From positions 1 through 41,435 of the IMG/VR virus record IMGVR_UViG_3300028920_000141: 41,435 nt of DNA; one strand, 5' to 3'. The first letter of the stretch is position 1, and each line of letters starts with the position of its first letter. Below, piece after piece: positions 21,633-30,496 of this stretch. The stretch is from a virus. Position numbers and translations under genes: made by a program. The notes under the pieces were generated by a model. That model worked only from the letters and a program-made list of their open reading frames with translations. It was not told the DNA's origin and did not search any database.

Positions 21633-22900
21633 TGGACCTCGACATCCGCGTTGACCTCGCCGCTATCACGAACGACTGCTTCGTGCCTCTGTACACGAAC
21701 CGGGCGCGGCACCTTCACATGTACGGGTCAGCCGGATCCTCGAAGTCTCATTTCGCCGCTCGCAAGATACTCCTGCGGGTACTCGATGGGTTTAAACGCG
21801 GGCTCAAGCATCGGTTCGTCTGCCTGTGCAAGACAGAGCCAGAGGTACGCCGCTCAGTGTTCACCCTATTCAACGACCTGCGTACATCGTTCGGCGGCCT
21901 CGACCGTCTGATGAAACCACTAGGCTCGATGCTCGCCTTCCACTTCGTCAACGGTTCGACCATACACTGCGCCGGCCTCGACAAGCCTGAGAAGTTGAAG
22001 TCGATCGAGCGGCCCACTGGGTTCTGGTTGGAGGAGGCGACACGTTTCACCAGAGCTGACCGACAGCAAGTGAACCTGCGAATGCGTGGGAACCTGGGAA
22101 CGTACAAGCAGACGATGTACACCTACAACCCGGACACGGTTGCCTGCTCACTCTACAAGGACCACCACAAGCCGCTCGAGAACGCGTACACGGGCTGGGG
22201 GGTGGGCCGTGACGACAACCGCTACTTCCACCACTCGACATGGCGTGACAATCGGTTCCTCGACCAGGACTACATCGACGAACTCGAACGCATCAAAGAG
22301 GTCGATGAGGACTACTGGAACGTGTACAGCGAGGGGATGTGGGGCAGTCGTCGTCACCTCATCTATGCCGGCTCGTATCGGGTAGGTGACGCAGACGAGT
22401 GGCCAGAGGTGTACGACGAGCGGGTGTACGGTATGGACTTCGGGTTTAACAACCCGACCGCCCTCGTCGAGATCACAATCGCTGACGGCATACCTCACGT
22501 GCGGCAGGTCATCTATGACCGCAAGCTCACGAACACACAGCTGATTGCGATGATGGACGACCGCGAGGTGGACAAACGTGTGACCATCTTCGCCGACAGT
22601 GCCGAGCCTGCTCGCATCGAGGAGATCGGTCAGGCGGGGTACGACATACGACCAGCGACCAACGCTAAGAAACCAAACGCCGTGCGGGCTCGCATCGACC
22701 ACGTTCGCAGATCACGTATGGTCATTCACCCAGACAGCACCGACCTCATCGACGAGCTAGAGACGTACAAATGGAAACTCGACAAGGACGAGGAGCCCCT
22801 CGATGAGCCGGTGAAGTTCATGGACCATGCCTGCAACGCTACTGAGTACGGCCTGTTCGAGCTTGCCGCAACCGTCACACCGGGAGTATTCAGCGTATGA
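21632..22900 (+). CDS. terL: Terminase large subunit (422 aa)
   Basis: Packaging ATPase and nuclease. Walker A is GSAGSSKS (32-39), Walker B with catalytic Glu is WLEEAT (132-137), and the RNase H-like nuclease residues include D269 (GMDFGFNNP) and D322 (FADSAEP). This is the layout of PBSX/Terminase_3-type large subunits. A GTTTAAAC site is at 21790. It overlaps terS and the portal gene by 1 and 4 bases. Confidence 0.95.
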   Translation: MDLDIRVDLAAITNDCFVPLYTNRARHLHMYGSAGSSKSHFAARKILLRVLDGFKRGLKHRFVCLCKTEPEVRRSVFTLFNDLRTSFGGLDRLMKPLGSMLAFHFVNGSTIHCAGLDKPEKLKSIERPTGFWLEEATRFTRADRQQVNLRMRGNLGTYKQTMYTYNPDTVACSLYKDHHKPLENAYTGWGVGRDDNRYFHHSTWRDNRFLDQDYIDELERIKEVDEDYWNVYSEGMWGSRRHLIYAGSYRVGDADEWPEVYDERVYGMDFGFNNPTALVEITIADGIPHVRQVIYDRKLTNTQLIAMMDDREVDKRVTIFADSAEPARIEEIGQAGYDIRPATNAKKPNAVRARIDHVRRSRMVIHPDSTDLIDELETYKWKLDKDEEPLDEPVKFMDHACNATEYGLFELAATVTPGVFSV

Positions 22901-25077
22901 GATTCTTTGGACTAGACATCAAGCGAGCCACGCCAGAAGAAAAGCAGGGCGACCAAGTTCGGAGTATCGTCAATCAGGCGTTGGCGATCGGGTACGACAC
23001 CTCACTGCCCACCAACTGGACTTGGCAGACGTACGTGAACGCGTACAAGTCCTGGGTGTACATCGCCATTGACAAGATCGCGAGGTCGGTCGCAATGCTA
23101 CCCCTAGAGTTGTATGTGTACCGCAACACCCAGACGGGGAAACTCCTCGAGGGCAAGTCGGTCAAGCAGGGGCTGAGGCAGTGCGAGTCGGAGTATGAGC
23201 GTCGGCTGTACCTCAAGGAGATGCAGGTCGAGAAGGAACCCGTGACCCAGCACCCGTGGCTGACGCTCATGCAACGTCCGAACAACGTGACCGTCCGGTT
23301 CGCCTTGTGGTACGACACACTGGTGAAGATGGAACTGGGCGGGTCGTGTGGGTGGTACATGCCGAAGGGGCCGCTGGGCATACCTGAGTCTATCTACGTT
23401 CTGCCCCTCACGTCGAGTGCGACGCTCACCCCGATACCTGACGCCAAGACAATCATCGGCGGGTATAAGTACGAGGACGGTACGGTGAAGCAGACATTCA
23501 CCGTCGAGGAAGTCATGTACATGCGGTACCCGTCACCACGTTCACCGCTCGAGGGTCAGAGCGCCCTGCGCGCCCAGACCTACCCGTACAGCATTGACGA
23601 CTACATCGACAAACTGCAGTACAACATGTTCAAGAACCGAGCGGTCCCAGGTCTGAACCTTCACACCGACGAGCGACTGAAAGAGACGCAGGTCGATGAG
23701 ATCAAGTCACAGATCGCTTCCGCGTTCGAGGGGGCGAAGAACGCTGGCAAGCTGTTCGTGACTCACTCAGGTCTACAACTGGGCAAGCCTCTCACCCAGA
23801 GCTTCGCCGACCTCATGCTCACCGAAGTCACCGACCAGCAACAGGACAAACTCCTCGCCGCGTACGATGTACCCGCCGGGCTGGTGGGTCTGGTGAAAGA
23901 CGTGAACCGTGCGAACATGGAGACGCTCAAGGAGGGGTTTTACAACGAGACGATCCGAAGCAAGACCATGCTGATCGAGGAGTACATCGAGGCGTTCATG
24001 TTGCCCATGTACGACGAGAACCTGACATGCGACTTCCGTCTGCCCGACATCTCGCAGCGTGAACTTGACATCGAGGAACGCAAGACGAACCTGGAGACGG
24101 GGCTGACGACCATCAACGAGGAACGGGCTCGCCTGCAACTCGATGAGGTCGAGTGGGGTGACGCGCCGTGGTTCCCTATCAACCGTATACAGTATGGTGA
24201 TGGTGAGCCCAGTGGGAACGGCGCCAAGCACTTCGTCGTCAACGACACCTCGACCAAGGCGCTCGACGTTGTGTGGAAGGCGTACACCAGACAGCACGCC
24301 GCCTACGAGAAGTTGATCCTCAGGACCGCGAAGAAGCTGTTTAAACGGCAGGCCGAACAGACCATCGAGCGGGCTGTCGCGGAGACTCGTCGTATAGTCA
24401 ATCGGTTCGCGCAGTCACGCAAGAGCACCCGTGTGCAGTTCGTGAAGGTCAACGGGCTCGTGCGCCGTATCTTCGACCCGTTGTACTGGGAGAAGCAGAC
24501 GCGCGAGGCGTTTGGTCCTGTGTTCGAGTACATCTGGGAGGACGCTGGTACCGAGCAGATGAAACGGCTCGAGGCAGGTGTCAAGCAGTTGGAGTTCCTG
24601 TTCAACGTGAACGATCCCAGGGCTCAGGAACTGCTGGGCAATCGTCTCGACCTGTTCAGTGCTGAGATCACCGGGACCACGTTCGAGGCTGTTGACGAGA
24701 TCCTGACATCGGCGTGGGCAGAGGGTATAGGCGCCACGGCAGTGTCTGACCAACTGGGGGCGATGTTCACCAAGGCTGAACAGTACCGCGCACCACTCAT
24801 CGCCCGAACAGAGGCGACCGCCGCGAGCAATCAAGCCGACCTGGAAGCAGTCCGTCAGTCAGGGCTCGAGCAGGATGTGTTGAAGGTCTGGGTGTCGTCA
24901 CGTGACACACACGTGCGCGAGACTCACACCCTCGCCGAACAAGACTACGTGGACGGTATCCCACTCGACCAGCAGTTTGCGGTGGGCAACGACATGATGG
25001 AAGCGCCAGGACTAGGTAGCATCGCTGAGGAGAACGTCAACTGCCGCTGTACAGTGGCATACATCAGGAGGAAGTGA
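22897..25077 (+). CDS. Portal protein fused to a MuF-type minor head domain (726 aa)
   Basis: Residues 1-440 are an HK97-type portal (WVYIAIDKIARSVAMLPLEL near the N-terminus, then the clip and stem region with DVPAGLVGLVKDVNRANMET). Residues 455-726 match the Mu gpF/SPP1 gp7 minor head family, ending with the conserved HxxxxQ/C block (ARTEATAASNQADLEA, then ENVNCRCTVAYI). The two are usually separate genes. A GTTTAAAC site is at 24339, near the junction. Confidence 0.9.
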   Translation: MRFFGLDIKRATPEEKQGDQVRSIVNQALAIGYDTSLPTNWTWQTYVNAYKSWVYIAIDKIARSVAMLPLELYVYRNTQTGKLLEGKSVKQGLRQCESEYERRLYLKEMQVEKEPVTQHPWLTLMQRPNNVTVRFALWYDTLVKMELGGSCGWYMPKGPLGIPESIYVLPLTSSATLTPIPDAKTIIGGYKYEDGTVKQTFTVEEVMYMRYPSPRSPLEGQSALRAQTYPYSIDDYIDKLQYNMFKNRAVPGLNLHTDERLKETQVDEIKSQIASAFEGAKNAGKLFVTHSGLQLGKPLTQSFADLMLTEVTDQQQDKLLAAYDVPAGLVGLVKDVNRANMETLKEGFYNETIRSKTMLIEEYIEAFMLPMYDENLTCDFRLPDISQRELDIEERKTNLETGLTTINEERARLQLDEVEWGDAPWFPINRIQYGDGEPSGNGAKHFVVNDTSTKALDVVWKAYTRQHAAYEKLILRTAKKLFKRQAEQTIERAVAETRRIVNRFAQSRKSTRVQFVKVNGLVRRIFDPLYWEKQTREAFGPVFEYIWEDAGTEQMKRLEAGVKQLEFLFNVNDPRAQELLGNRLDLFSAEITGTTFEAVDEILTSAWAEGIGATAVSDQLGAMFTKAEQYRAPLIARTEATAASNQADLEAVRQSGLEQDVLKVWVSSRDTHVRETHTLAEQDYVDGIPLDQQFAVGNDMMEAPGLGSIAEENVNCRCTVAYIRRK

Positions 25078-25078
25078 C

Positions 25079-25354
25079 ATGGCACGACCCGGACAAACGT
25101 GGTCAGAGAGTGTGGACGTGTCGGCGGGTGACTACACCATCCCCCAGAACGTCCGCGTGCAGGAGCTTCGCATCAACGCGGCAGGTACCGTGCGGATGCA
25201 GTCGTACGATGGTGACGAGTCGGACTTCGTTGGCACCGACTTCGACATCTTCAAACTCGGACAGGAAGGGTGGAAGTCAGTCAGACAGGTCGGCACCACG
25301 CCCGCAATACGGTCGGGTGCTATCACCCTCATCGGCTACTACGTTTCGGCGTAG
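25079..25354 (+). CDS. Small beta-rich structural protein (91 aa)
   Basis: ATG 25079, 1 base after the portal stop. The sequence (VRVQELRINAAGTVRMQSYD, ending GAITLIGYYVSA) resembles short spike-base or decoration proteins that lie near portal genes. No catalytic motif. The end is followed by a GTTTAAAC site. The structural role is inferred from size and context. Confidence 0.6.
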   Translation: MARPGQTWSESVDVSAGDYTIPQNVRVQELRINAAGTVRMQSYDGDESDFVGTDFDIFKLGQEGWKSVRQVGTTPAIRSGAITLIGYYVSA

Positions 25355-25355
25355 C

Positions 25356-25363
25356 GTTTAAAC
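25356..25363. promoter_or_regulatory. GTTTAAAC site upstream of a ribosome binding site
   Basis: Starts 1 base after the preceding stop, followed by ACTCACGGAGG. It is the last copy before a 5.7-kb stretch without any. Confidence 0.6.
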
Positions 25364-25384
25364 ACTCACGGAGGTCGAGGAACC

Positions 25385-25624
25385 ATGAAAGGCTCAGAGA
25401 TCAAACTGGCACAGCAGGGTGACTTCAGGGAACTCAATGACGCAACGGACTACAAGCTCACTCTCAGAGCGGTGACCGTCCAGGCGGGCTTCAGCTTCGA
25501 GAAGGCGGACCACGCTCACGTAGAGTACGCGCAGTCTGCCTCGCTCACGCCCGATGAGATCGCGGCGCTCACGGCAACCGTCAAGAGCCAGCTGATCGCC
25601 ATCGTCGAGTCACGCATCAAGTAG
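25385..25624 (+). CDS. Hypothetical protein (79 aa)
   Basis: ATG 25385 with GGAGGTCGAGG upstream. It has a mixed N-terminus (LNDATDYKLTLRAVTVQAGF) and a C-terminal helix (PDEIAALTATVKSQLIAIVE). Possibly a small head-associated protein. Not recognised. Confidence 0.55.
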   Translation: MKGSEIKLAQQGDFRELNDATDYKLTLRAVTVQAGFSFEKADHAHVEYAQSASLTPDEIAALTATVKSQLIAIVESRIK

Positions 25625-25639
25625 TAAGGGAGGTCACTC

Positions 25640-27355
25640 GTGGCGAATAGATACTGGGTCGGTGGGGGCGGCAACGTCAACGACACGAACCACTGGAGTA
25701 CGTCGAGTGGTGGGGGTGGCGGTGCGTCTGTCCCAGGTGCCGCAGACACCGCCATCTTCGACAGTGCGTCCGGGTCGGGTACGTGCACGATCAACGTCGC
25801 CTTCTCGCCACAGGGCATTGACCAGCAGGCAGGGAACAACATCGCGATCACACAGGCGGCTTCGGTCAACGTGGGCAACGCTAACTGGAACGTGAACGGC
25901 GGCTCGTTCGATTCAGCATGGTGGAACTGGTCGGTGACGGGGAACCTGAACATCGGCGCCGGCGGGACGTTCACGAACACGGGCATGAGCATCGGAACCA
26001 TCACCGGAGACCTGATCGTGAACGCCTCCGCGACAGTGTCGTGGGGTATCGGCACCGTGATCATGGGAGGGTCTGGAGCGCAGACGCTGACGTGCGACAA
26101 GGATACCGCCGCGTTCTACGACCTCGACATCACGAACACGCTCGCGGTCGTCTCGCTTGGGTCTGACATACGCACGACGCACCAGCTCGATGTGAATGTG
26201 AACGCCCAGCTCGACTGCGTCTCGTTCTACGACATATACGTGCGTGGCACCGGGACACCTCTCGTACTCAGCGGACGTATCTGGGGCAACGGGCGCCGGA
26301 TCAACTACGAGATCAACGCGAGCGGGACGTACAACATCAACGGCTCGACCGGGTGGGGTGCGCAGGGCTGTCTCGCCGGCGCGCAGATGTACATCGTGGT
26401 GATCGCCACGTGCACGGCAACCATCAACCTGACCGCGCAGATACAGGACATCAATTCGTTTATATGTGAGTGTACGACCGACGGGTCAGGCGCGACTATC
26501 ACGTTCAACACGCAGAACAACAACATCAGCGACGGCTCGGGCGGTCGTGGTGTGTTCTCGTATATCCGCATTGGGTCGGACACCGCGGCGGACGACTGCA
26601 CGGCGACGTTCAGCTGGGGCTCGTCGGAGATTGTGCCGGAGTCGTGGTCGTTCATGCGATTGCAGTGGTCAGGTGCGCACCACAACCTTGGGAGCATGAC
26701 CTTCCAAGGAAATGGTGGATCTGGCGGCACGCTCTCTGTGTATGGTCCGGACACTGCGGGCGTCGATGTCGCGCAGACCTTCACGCCTGGAACGAGCCAC
26801 GTGAAGGTCAACAATCTTGGCGAGTCGTGGATGGGGCTCGGGAGCAATCCGGCGACGATCGAGGTGTACGACCTTGAGATGAACAACCCGGGCGCCATTG
26901 CTCACTGCTACATCACGCCCATCGTACACAACCGCCTCACGACTACGGATGATGGCGTCACGTTCGAGTCCGATGTGGAGTTCCAAGCGCCGTTCGATAT
27001 AGAGGAGATGTACCTGACGGCGGTGCTGACGAACATCACCGTGTATCTGTACGAGGTAGGCTTGAGCATCTGGCGCAAGGCTCCGGTGCGCACTGGGACG
27101 AACTTCATCAACATCCGGTCGCGTGTGAACGGCACACAGGCGCGAGTGCGATGCGACGAGTCTGCGCAGGTGAAGCAGAACTTCAACGTGCGCGACAGCG
27201 ACCTCACCTATGACGGCAATTGGATTGACGTGCGTCACGTGAGCAACGTAGACAGCGGAAACAACTCACCGTACTGGTGGTTTACGGGTCCCGAACCCGA
27301 ACCGCCGGCAGACGGTGTACAGTCACGCCGGCTGATGAAAGCCGGGAACATATAG
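25640..27355 (+). CDS. Gly/Asn-rich beta-solenoid surface protein, fibre- or spike-like (571 aa)
   Basis: GTG 25640 after GGGAGGT. It opens with ANRYWVGGGGNVNDTNHWST, a sequence style common at the N-terminus of phage fibre and surface proteins. Next come many short repeats rich in Gly, Asn, Ser, Thr and Ile (INVGNANWNV-type), which suggest a beta-helix. The C-terminal 100 residues differ (EEMYLTAVLTNITVYLYEV). A head fibre or decoration spike is likely, because it lies between portal and protease. Its codon choice looks different from its neighbours and it carries no GTTTAAAC site, consistent with recent acquisition. It is a possible target of the downstream glycosyltransferases. Confidence 0.7.
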   Translation: MANRYWVGGGGNVNDTNHWSTSSGGGGGASVPGAADTAIFDSASGSGTCTINVAFSPQGIDQQAGNNIAITQAASVNVGNANWNVNGGSFDSAWWNWSVTGNLNIGAGGTFTNTGMSIGTITGDLIVNASATVSWGIGTVIMGGSGAQTLTCDKDTAAFYDLDITNTLAVVSLGSDIRTTHQLDVNVNAQLDCVSFYDIYVRGTGTPLVLSGRIWGNGRRINYEINASGTYNINGSTGWGAQGCLAGAQMYIVVIATCTATINLTAQIQDINSFICECTTDGSGATITFNTQNNNISDGSGGRGVFSYIRIGSDTAADDCTATFSWGSSEIVPESWSFMRLQWSGAHHNLGSMTFQGNGGSGGTLSVYGPDTAGVDVAQTFTPGTSHVKVNNLGESWMGLGSNPATIEVYDLEMNNPGAIAHCYITPIVHNRLTTTDDGVTFESDVEFQAPFDIEEMYLTAVLTNITVYLYEVGLSIWRKAPVRTGTNFINIRSRVNGTQARVRCDESAQVKQNFNVRDSDLTYDGNWIDVRHVSNVDSGNNSPYWWFTGPEPEPPADGVQSRRLMKAGNI

Positions 27356-27364
27356 GAGGGCGGA

Positions 27365-27637
27365 ATGGCGGCGAAGAAGAAGAGGACGCGGGTCAAGGCA
27401 CCTGTCAAGTCTCCCCCTGTGGAGACGACACCAGAGACTCAGGCAGAGCCCACCCAGGAGGAGCAGACCAATGACAGCGGCAAGTGCGCCTCGTGTGAGT
27501 CGTGCGATGTCAAGAACTACGGCTTCTGCAACAACCCGGATGCCCGCGCCCAACTTGACATGTGGAATGGTGTAGTTTTCCTCGTACACAAGTTCGGGTG
27601 TATCTTCCACAAACCGCGCCCGACAAAAGGAGGGTAG
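27365..27637 (+). CDS. Cys-rich small protein with basic/proline N-terminus (90 aa)
   Basis: ATG 27365. A disordered N-terminus (MAAKKKRTRVKAPVKSP) is followed by a cysteine cluster (GKCASCESCDVKNYGFC and a later C), plausibly binding zinc or an Fe-S cluster. It lies between the surface protein and the protease. Function unknown. Confidence 0.6.
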   Translation: MAAKKKRTRVKAPVKSPPVETTPETQAEPTQEEQTNDSGKCASCESCDVKNYGFCNNPDARAQLDMWNGVVFLVHKFGCIFHKPRPTKGG

Positions 27638-27640
27638 CGT

Positions 27641-29101
27641 ATGTTGGAGCGCAAGTTCTTCTCAGTGAAGGTGCTCGATGCGGACGAGTCAAACCTGACC
27701 GTCCGACACTTCATCAGCACCGACATGCAGGACCGTTCGGGCGACATCATGGACCCGAGCGGGATGGTACTCGATGGTGTACCCTCTGTCCTGAAACAGC
27801 ACGGCAAGGACCCGGACACGGGCGGTGAGCCTATCGCACGTTGTCTGGGGCTCGAGGTCGGCGAGGACGCAGAGGGTCACAAGGGCATCATCGCCACGAC
27901 CCAGTACTATGACGGTTCGCACCTCACACCTCCCGACAACACGGGGCGGCGTCTGTTCGAGAAGGCGCGCGACGACTACATGCCGTACTGGTCGATCGGG
28001 TTCGCCGCAGAGAAGTGGAAGGGCGTACCCGGCTCTGGCGGTGGTCGGCACATCACCCGCTGGCACTTGTACGAGTACTCCCAGGTAGGGGTGCCCGACA
28101 ACGTATCGGCGAAGAACCTCAAGCCCGAGGACGGTGAGACGCTGGTCGAGTTCGGTGTGCTGGTCGATGGTATGGACTTGCGTGACGAGTTCAGCGACGA
28201 GGACATGAAGGACGCTGTGATGTTCGTAGACACGAAGCCGTACCCGAACGAACACGCGTGTCGTCTGCTCGAGCCTGTCAGTGGCGCACCGACTCGTCGT
28301 CGCAACGGCGAAGGTGACCATGACGGGAAGAAGTACGATGTGATATACCAGAAGCAGGGCGGCTCGTGGAAGCGTCAGGCGTTCCGGTACCCGAAAGAGA
28401 ACTGGAGCGTGTCGGCCGCGAAGAAGCACTGCGAGAGTCACAACGGTATCAAGTTCGAGCCTGCCTCGAAAGAGGCGAAGGCTCTGGAGTATGCGAAGGT
28501 CGAGGTGAACTACCGCGCCATGTTCATCTTGTTCGAGTCGTTTGTCCACGAGCTGTTCGGGGCGAGCGACGCCAAGACAGTCAAAAAGCTCGTCAAGGAG
28601 TTCGTCACCCTTCTCGAGCCTTATGCAGTTGACCTAGTTGAGGAGATCACCGCACTCAACGAGGAGGAGGGTAAGTCCCTCCGGGAGCGCCTCGACACTG
28701 CCGTGCTCAACTTGGCGACGAAGGTCAACGGGGATGACGCGTCTGCCCCTGTGGAACAGCCGACCCAGGGAAACACAGACGACGAACCATCGGCAGGGGA
28801 GGCTGTGGAACAGCCCGAAGGCGATGACCCGCCAGCCGCCCCGAACTCGGAGGAGGAAGTCACCGACCCAGAAGGGGGAGTCGATGACGAACCGGAGGCC
28901 TCCGCCGAGGAACCCCCCGCACCTGCTTCGCCCGTCAAGGGCTTCAAGCTGGTGCAGACCAAGACAGCCCCAGCATCCCAGCGCAAGGGCGTTCGGGTGA
29001 CTGGACTCAAATCACGTAACGATCTCGCCGGCGCCGTCAAGGACATTGCGACCGTGGCAGTGCGGGCAGAGATCGACAAAGCAAAAGGACGGGTATCATA
29101 G
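27641..29101 (+). CDS. Prohead maturation protease with C-terminal scaffold-like region (486 aa)
   Basis: The N-terminal 160 residues match HK97/S78-type prohead proteases, with likely catalytic H54 (LKQHGKD) and S118 (YWSIGFAAEKW). Residues 210-290 contain the phage domain PYPNEHACRLLEP ... QAFRYPKENWSVSAAKKHCE, often found in capsid-protease proteins. Residues 355-430 are an acidic, Pro/Glu-rich segment; the end is basic and helical. The tail probably acts as the internal scaffold and is cut away on maturation. Confidence 0.85.
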   Translation: MLERKFFSVKVLDADESNLTVRHFISTDMQDRSGDIMDPSGMVLDGVPSVLKQHGKDPDTGGEPIARCLGLEVGEDAEGHKGIIATTQYYDGSHLTPPDNTGRRLFEKARDDYMPYWSIGFAAEKWKGVPGSGGGRHITRWHLYEYSQVGVPDNVSAKNLKPEDGETLVEFGVLVDGMDLRDEFSDEDMKDAVMFVDTKPYPNEHACRLLEPVSGAPTRRRNGEGDHDGKKYDVIYQKQGGSWKRQAFRYPKENWSVSAAKKHCESHNGIKFEPASKEAKALEYAKVEVNYRAMFILFESFVHELFGASDAKTVKKLVKEFVTLLEPYAVDLVEEITALNEEEGKSLRERLDTAVLNLATKVNGDDASAPVEQPTQGNTDDEPSAGEAVEQPEGDDPPAAPNSEEEVTDPEGGVDDEPEASAEEPPAPASPVKGFKLVQTKTAPASQRKGVRVTGLKSRNDLAGAVKDIATVAVRAEIDKAKGRVS

Positions 29102-29102
29102 T

Positions 29103-30455
29103 ATGAAGCCTGACGAAAAGAAAACTCAGGAACCCGTTGTCGATCCGCAGGAAGCCCCTGAGGAGATCACTGTCGATGACTTGAAGGGGATCTGCATCGA
29201 GGCCGTGAAGGACGCGACCGCAGAACAGATCAACTCGCTCAAGGCAGAGATCAAGGAAGCCGGCCAGAAGTCGGTGTTCCCCACCTCGTCGCTTGGCGAC
29301 AGCGAACTGCAGGGTATCGGCGACAGTGTTGTGGACACCTCTTACTTCCGCAAGTCGTATCGGTTCGAGGGTCGCGCTGGTATCAAGGCGAACTCGATCA
29401 TGATGGCGAAGGACTTGCTGAACGCGGGTGGCCCGTGGCTCAAGCTGTCTGATTCTGTCAAGGACTTCGTGACGATCATGAAGTGCCGTTTCCAGCCGCA
29501 CGAACTCCAGATTGCGGGTGTTGACATCAAGGAGTACAACGAGCGGTGCCTCGAGGAGTACAAGGCCGCGGGCATGTCGGAAGGCGTGGCGGCGGATGGT
29601 GGTGTCCTTGTGCCTGTCGAGTACGCGGCGACCGTCATTGAGTTCGCCACCCAGCAGTCGCCCATCCTCTCGCGGGTCTGGCAGTTGCCGATGTCGAGCA
29701 ACGTCCTCAAGATCCCGCGTCTGGTACAGGCGGCTGGCTCGTACTTCGGTGGTATCACTCTGTACTGGGCAGATGAGGCAGAGCAGAAAACCAAGACGAA
29801 GCCCCAGTTCCAGCAGTTGACCTTCACCGCGCAGAAGCTCATCGGCCTGTGTTACATGACCGACGAACTGATCGCCGACTCGATGATCAACCTGACCAAC
29901 TACATCACGGGTCTGTTCACCCGTGCGTTCCAGTACGAGATGGAGCGGGTCATCATCGCCGGCACGGGCGTGGGTCAGCCGATGGGGATTGTCAACGACC
30001 CGAGCGTGAACATTGTGCCTCGCGCGGCCGCAGGGACGATCGGCTACACGGACGTTGTGAACCTTGACAACGCTATCGACGAGAGCTTTACCGATCTGAC
30101 GTGGCTGACTCGCAAGACCACACAGAACACGCTCATGGCACTCCGCGACACCAACCAGCGCCCGATCTTCATGTCGGACTATGCGGTGTTCAGCGGCCAG
30201 CCTCTGCATCCCCCGTCAATGATCTCGTACCCTGTCATGCGGACCCGGAATGTCCCGGCGCTGGGTGATCAGGGCGACCTGATCCTGGGCGACCTCTCGA
30301 TGTACCTGTGGACCCCGCGTCAGTCTCTCACGATTGACACGTCAATCCACTCGCGCTTCGAGTACGACGAGACGGGTATCCGGTTCGTCGCCAGGATGGA
30401 CGGGAAGCCGGCTGTGCCGATTGCGTTCGCGATACTCAACGATGCTACCTCCTAG
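29103..30455 (+). CDS. Major capsid protein, HK97 fold (450 aa)
   Basis: ATG 29103. The N-terminal 90 residues are charged and helical (delta-domain-like, probably removed by the protease). The body has HK97-fold features: GVLVPVEYAATVIEFATQQS, WADEAEQKTKTKPQFQQL, and a C-terminal ILGDLSMYLW and RFVARMDGKPAVPIAFAIL. Gene order protease then capsid is canonical. No GTTTAAAC site. Confidence 0.95.
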   Translation: MKPDEKKTQEPVVDPQEAPEEITVDDLKGICIEAVKDATAEQINSLKAEIKEAGQKSVFPTSSLGDSELQGIGDSVVDTSYFRKSYRFEGRAGIKANSIMMAKDLLNAGGPWLKLSDSVKDFVTIMKCRFQPHELQIAGVDIKEYNERCLEEYKAAGMSEGVAADGGVLVPVEYAATVIEFATQQSPILSRVWQLPMSSNVLKIPRLVQAAGSYFGGITLYWADEAEQKTKTKPQFQQLTFTAQKLIGLCYMTDELIADSMINLTNYITGLFTRAFQYEMERVIIAGTGVGQPMGIVNDPSVNIVPRAAAGTIGYTDVVNLDNAIDESFTDLTWLTRKTTQNTLMALRDTNQRPIFMSDYAVFSGQPLHPPSMISYPVMRTRNVPALGDQGDLILGDLSMYLWTPRQSLTIDTSIHSRFEYDETGIRFVARMDGKPAVPIAFAILNDATS

Positions 30456-30496
30456 TCACTGACTAGGCGGCGGCACTAACCATGGAGGGCGGCTCT

